Source: Aptenodytes patagonicus (lineage: Eukaryota; Chordata; Aves; Sphenisciformes; Spheniscidae). Taken from it: a stretch of 64,000 nt of DNA. The position numbers and the translations under genes were made by a program. Shown here one piece after another: positions 31,571 through 64,000 of the stretch. Location: NCBI RefSeq assembly GCF_965638725.1, contig NW_027472023.1, positions 520,001 to 584,000 on the forward strand, given 5' to 3'. The notes under the pieces are model-generated. The model was given only the letters and a program-made list of their open reading frames with translations. It ran no database searches and was not told the DNA's origin. Positions within the stretch are counted from its first letter, which is position 1, and each line of letters opens with the position of its first letter.

Positions 31571-32335
31571 CCACACCCCCCATCTCCCCAAAGACTCCAC
31601 ATCCCTTCTGGACACCCCTGATGTCCCCAAACACCCCACTTAGTGCCCCCAACACCTCCAAATGTCCCTACAACCACCCCAAATACCCTGGGTACTCCCA
31701 AACCCCCCAGAGGTGCCTGTTCCCCCCCCTCCCCCAGACAGTCCCCAGTACCCCCCAGCTCCCCAAACACCCCACTTACAGCCCCAGCTTCCTCAGATCC
31801 CCCCGGACACCCCAAATGCCTCTGATCCCCCCCCCAGGTGCCCCCTCTAACACCTTCCATTCCCCTGACACCCCCAACCTCCCCAAATGCCCCGTTTACT
31901 GACCCAGAGCCCCCCGATCCCCTCAGACCCCCCAAACCCCTCCGATCCCCTCAGTCCCCACCAATTCCCACAGTTCCCCCAGACCCCCCCAGTTCCTGCA
32001 GACCCCCTGGATGCCCTCAGACCCCCAGGCCCCCCTCACTACCCCGAGACACCCTCGAACCCCTCAGACCCCCTGGATCCCCTCAGACCCCCACCCCAAT
32101 CTCCTCAGACCTCCCCTAACCCCTCAGACCCCCCCAGATCCCCCTGATCACCTCATTCTCCCCCAGGCCCCCTGATCCCCTTAGACCCCCAGGCCCCCCC
32201 AAATCTCCCCCAGCCCAGTCCTGCACTCAAGATCCCGGGCAGGTCAGCGTGCTTGGGGTTGGCCATGGCCAGGGATCGGTAACGGCGGGGGGAGCGGTAA
32301 CAGGGGTGTCAGTAACGGGGGGGTTCGGTAAGAGA
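31571..32335 (-). pseudogene. DCTN2: third copy of DCTN2 intron 1 start with a degenerate exon 1
   Basis: 31571-32030 matches 42555-43020 in direct orientation, and the promoter-side GGTAACGG repeats also match at 32275-32330. The exon 1 equivalent at 32231-32266 reads MANPKHADLPGI instead of MADPKYADLPGI, and its donor is TTGAGT instead of GTGAGT, so it cannot splice normally. About 180 bases of C-rich intron at 32035-32215 are absent from the intact gene's intron, so this copy is older or independently shaped. Confidence 0.8.
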
Positions 32336-33000
32336 TGGAAGCAAAGGCAGCCTTCAGTGCCTCAGCCTTGCCCACCTCCTGCGTCCCCCGTCCTGGCAGC
32401 CATCCCACCACGTCTCCGTCATCCCAACAAGATCAGGGCCCAGCAACTGCCCACAGGGCTCAAACCCACCGTTGCCAGTGGTGGCCCCCACCCCGGGGAA
32501 GCCCCTGCTCTGGGGGGACAGGATTGGTGCTAGGGGACGCAGCCGGGGGGTCCATTCCCGGTGCCCACTCCCCATGCTGGGGGGTCCTGCTGCCCCCCAT
32601 TACCTCAGGCTTGGGGGGTGTCGCAGTCCCACGGCTGGATCCACTCGGGGTTAGTTTAGCACGAGGTTCTCCCTCACCAAAAACAAGTTTCCCCCCCTTC
32701 CCGTCCCCCAGTACTAGCAATAATCATCTCCACCAGCCTGGGGGGGGGCCATGCACCCCTGCCCCGGGCTGTCCCCACCCACTCAGGGTCCTCCTCATCC
32801 ACACACACACACGACCCCCTGCCCCACGGGTGGCAACGAGGAGACGTTCCTCTGTGGGTCGCAGCTTTCCAAGAGAGCGACTGGATTTAGTGCAAAGAGG
32901 AGGCTGTGGGGGGGTACTTGTGGGGGGGGGTTATACATCATTAAAAGGTGCATTTAAAACCCAGCGGCTGGGCCCCGCTCACACCCCACAGCCCGAAGGA
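32336..33000. other. intergenic, CR1 scrap and CA repeat
   Basis: 32336-32395 resembles the internal CR1 segment at 26944-27000 (GCAAAGGCAGCCTTCAGTGC). A short CACACACACA run sits at about 32802. Nothing else recognised before the DCTN2 3' UTR. Confidence 0.4.
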
Positions 33001-33033
33001 GATGCCGACACAGATGCACTTTGAGCTGAGCTG

Positions 33034-33039
33034 TTTATT
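33034..33039 (-). promoter_or_regulatory. polyadenylation signal of DCTN2
   Basis: AATAAA on the minus strand, about 220 bases past the DCTN2 stop. Confidence 0.65.
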
Positions 33040-33259
33040 GGGGTAAATTGGAGGGGTACAGAGACCCCCCCCGCCTGAGGTGGGAATGGAGGGGGGGGGA
33101 GGACCCCTCCAGCCCCCATGCTGTGCAGGGGGGCAGAGCCAGGGTATATACAAGCAGGGGCTGGTACCTGCGGGGGGAGGGAGTGATTCCCAGGGGGGTC
33201 GCAGGGCCTGAGGCGGGGGGGCAGGGATGCCCAGTGCAGGGGGAGTCTCCAGGGTGCTC

Positions 33260-43096
<9,837 letters not shown>

Positions 43097-44519
43097 GGCC
43101 GGGGGTCGGTAACGGGGGGGGGTCGGTAACGGGGGGGCCGGTAACAAGATCCGGGAAGCGCCGAGCAGGGCCGGGGAGGGCGGGGCGGGTCTCGCGAGAG
43201 CAGCGCGCGGGGGGGGGGGGGGGGGGGGGGCGGGGAAACGGAGTGCGCGGGGGCGGGGCCTGCGCGGAGTGGGCCGGGGGAGATGGGGAGGGGGCACGAG
43301 TGGGAGACCGGGGGGAGACCCGGGGGGGTACAGACGGGGGCACATGGGTGGGCACACACGGGTGGGGGCACAGGAGAGGGGGCACGCGGGAGGGTGCACG
43401 CGGGGGACCGCGCGGGTGGGCACGAGGGTGACACGGAGGGAGACACGGGAGGGCACACGGGGGGGGCACAGGAGAGGGGGCACACGGGCTGGGTTTCGCG
43501 GGGGTCCACACGGGGGATGCACGGGTGGGTGCATAGCGGGGTGCTCACGGGTGGGTACCCACGGAGGGGTGCAGGCGGGCTGGGGCACACGGGGGGGCTG
43601 CCCACTGCCGCCCGTGGGCGTGCCCCCGGGGTGAGCTCCGTGCAGGCACCCCTGCGTGTTTTTGGGGGCCACGGGGGGGGCGGTGCCCCCTGACTGCGCG
43701 TCCCTGCCCCCGCCTGGACCCCCGGGCCTGGGCAGGGCCACCAAGGACACGAGTGTGCCCGGCCTCAGCGCCGGAGGGGGGCCGTGAGCCAGGAGTGCTG
43801 GCTTCCCGCGGGGGGGAGGGGAGCTGACGCGGGGGGGGAGGGGGGGCTGGCCCCGCGCCGACACCCCCCCCCCGCCCCCGGACAGGGTCCTGCTCCCCCC
43901 GCCATGAATCAGCAGTTTGGGGGGACGGTTCCCAGGGCCGGGCGTGTCCGTTCCCCCCCCGGCCTCCGTCCACCTTAAGAGCCGCGGGCAGCTCCACCTT
44001 AACGCGGGGGGGGGGGGCGTGTGCGTGCGGGGGGGGGCGGGGGGCGGCTTCCCCCCCCCCCCCATCACCCGGTACCGGGGCTGCAGCGGCGACAGCAGCG
44101 CGGTCACTGGAGCAGGGGGCAGCAGGAGCGCTGCGGAGCATCCCCCGCCCGGCGCCGCCCTCCCTCCTGCATCCCCAGGCAGCATCCCGCATCCCTGGGT
44201 ACCACCCGCATCCCCGGGCAGCATCCTGCATCCCTGAGCACCGCCCAGCATCCCTGAGCAGCATCCCGCATCCCCGGGTACCACCCGCATCCCCGGGCAG
44301 CATCCTGCATCCCTGAGCACCGCCCAGCATCCCTGAGCAGCGTCCCGCATCCCCGGGTACCACTTGGCCCTCAGGCTGTAACCAGCACCCCCGGGTACCA
44401 CCCGCATCCCCGGGTGACATCCCACACCCTTGGGTACCAGCAGCACCCTTGAGCCCCCCCCCCCAGCCTCCGGCCCCCCCCAACTCTTCTCGACGCCCCC
44501 CCCGGGTCCCCCCCCCGCC
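43097..44519. promoter_or_regulatory. shared bidirectional DCTN2-KIF5A promoter region
   Basis: Head-to-head spacer between the two start codons. It holds GGTAACGGGG tandem motifs next to DCTN2, a G-rich minisatellite (GGGCACACGGG type, 43270-43600), a CpG-dense segment near 43900-44100 with a TTAAGAGCC and a CCTTAACGCGG element, and the 79-bp repeat array before KIF5A. Arrangement known from mammals; exact transcription starts are not visible. Confidence 0.6.
44172..44376. repeat. 79-bp tandem repeat upstream of KIF5A
   Basis: Same array as 9207-9410: GCATCCCCGGG, AGCATCC and GAGCACCGCCC blocks, ending about 150 bases before the KIF5A start codon. Confidence 0.85.

Positions 44520-64000
<19,481 letters not shown>

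Overview
The window looks like a GC-rich piece of a bird genome, probably a small gene-dense microchromosome. The evidence is abundant CR1 LINEs, an avian-type endogenous-retrovirus solo LTR, very high GC with poly-G/poly-C runs, and vertebrate genes whose human counterparts lie on 12q13. Genes were recognised from splice-bounded exon translations compared from memory with known families. No database search was run.

Right half (about 33 to 64 kb): a coherent locus. A complete DCTN2 (dynactin p50/dynamitin, minus strand, 14 coding exons, 402 codons) lies head to head with KIF5A (neuronal kinesin-1 heavy chain, plus strand, 28 exons seen, running off the right edge). The starts are about 1.4 kb apart across a CpG-rich spacer, the same divergent arrangement as in mammals. 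One gene encodes a dynein-adaptor subunit and the other the opposite-polarity motor. Most larger KIF5A introns are filled by their own minisatellite.

Left half (about 1 to 33 kb): a mosaic. A SUN-domain gene (C-terminal part, plus) ends at 4056. After it come separase (ESPL1) N-terminal exons on minus; a second copy of the KIF5A promoter, exon 1 and intron 1; a truncated, frame-broken MFSD5; ERV LTRs and CR1s; ESPL1 middle exons on plus; a second inverted copy of the ESPL1 N-terminal exon; and a 1.2-kb extremely AT-rich block. Next is a 7.6-kb segment that is an almost perfect inverted copy of DCTN2 introns 1-4 (exons 2-4). An unrecognised gene 3' end occurs twice in convergent orientation around a 352-bp higher-order repeat and another LTR, followed by a degenerate third copy of DCTN2 exon 1.

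The main result is structural. A functional DCTN2-KIF5A pair is accompanied by partial duplicated fragments of itself in direct and inverted orientation, interleaved with broken pieces of ESPL1 and MFSD5, which are neighbours in human. This is either a real duplication-rich rearranged locus or an assembly artefact of a repeat-dense microchromosome. The sequence alone cannot decide. The many long open frames over minisatellites are not treated as genes. I saw no CRISPR array, tRNA or rRNA, and no bacterial-type system.
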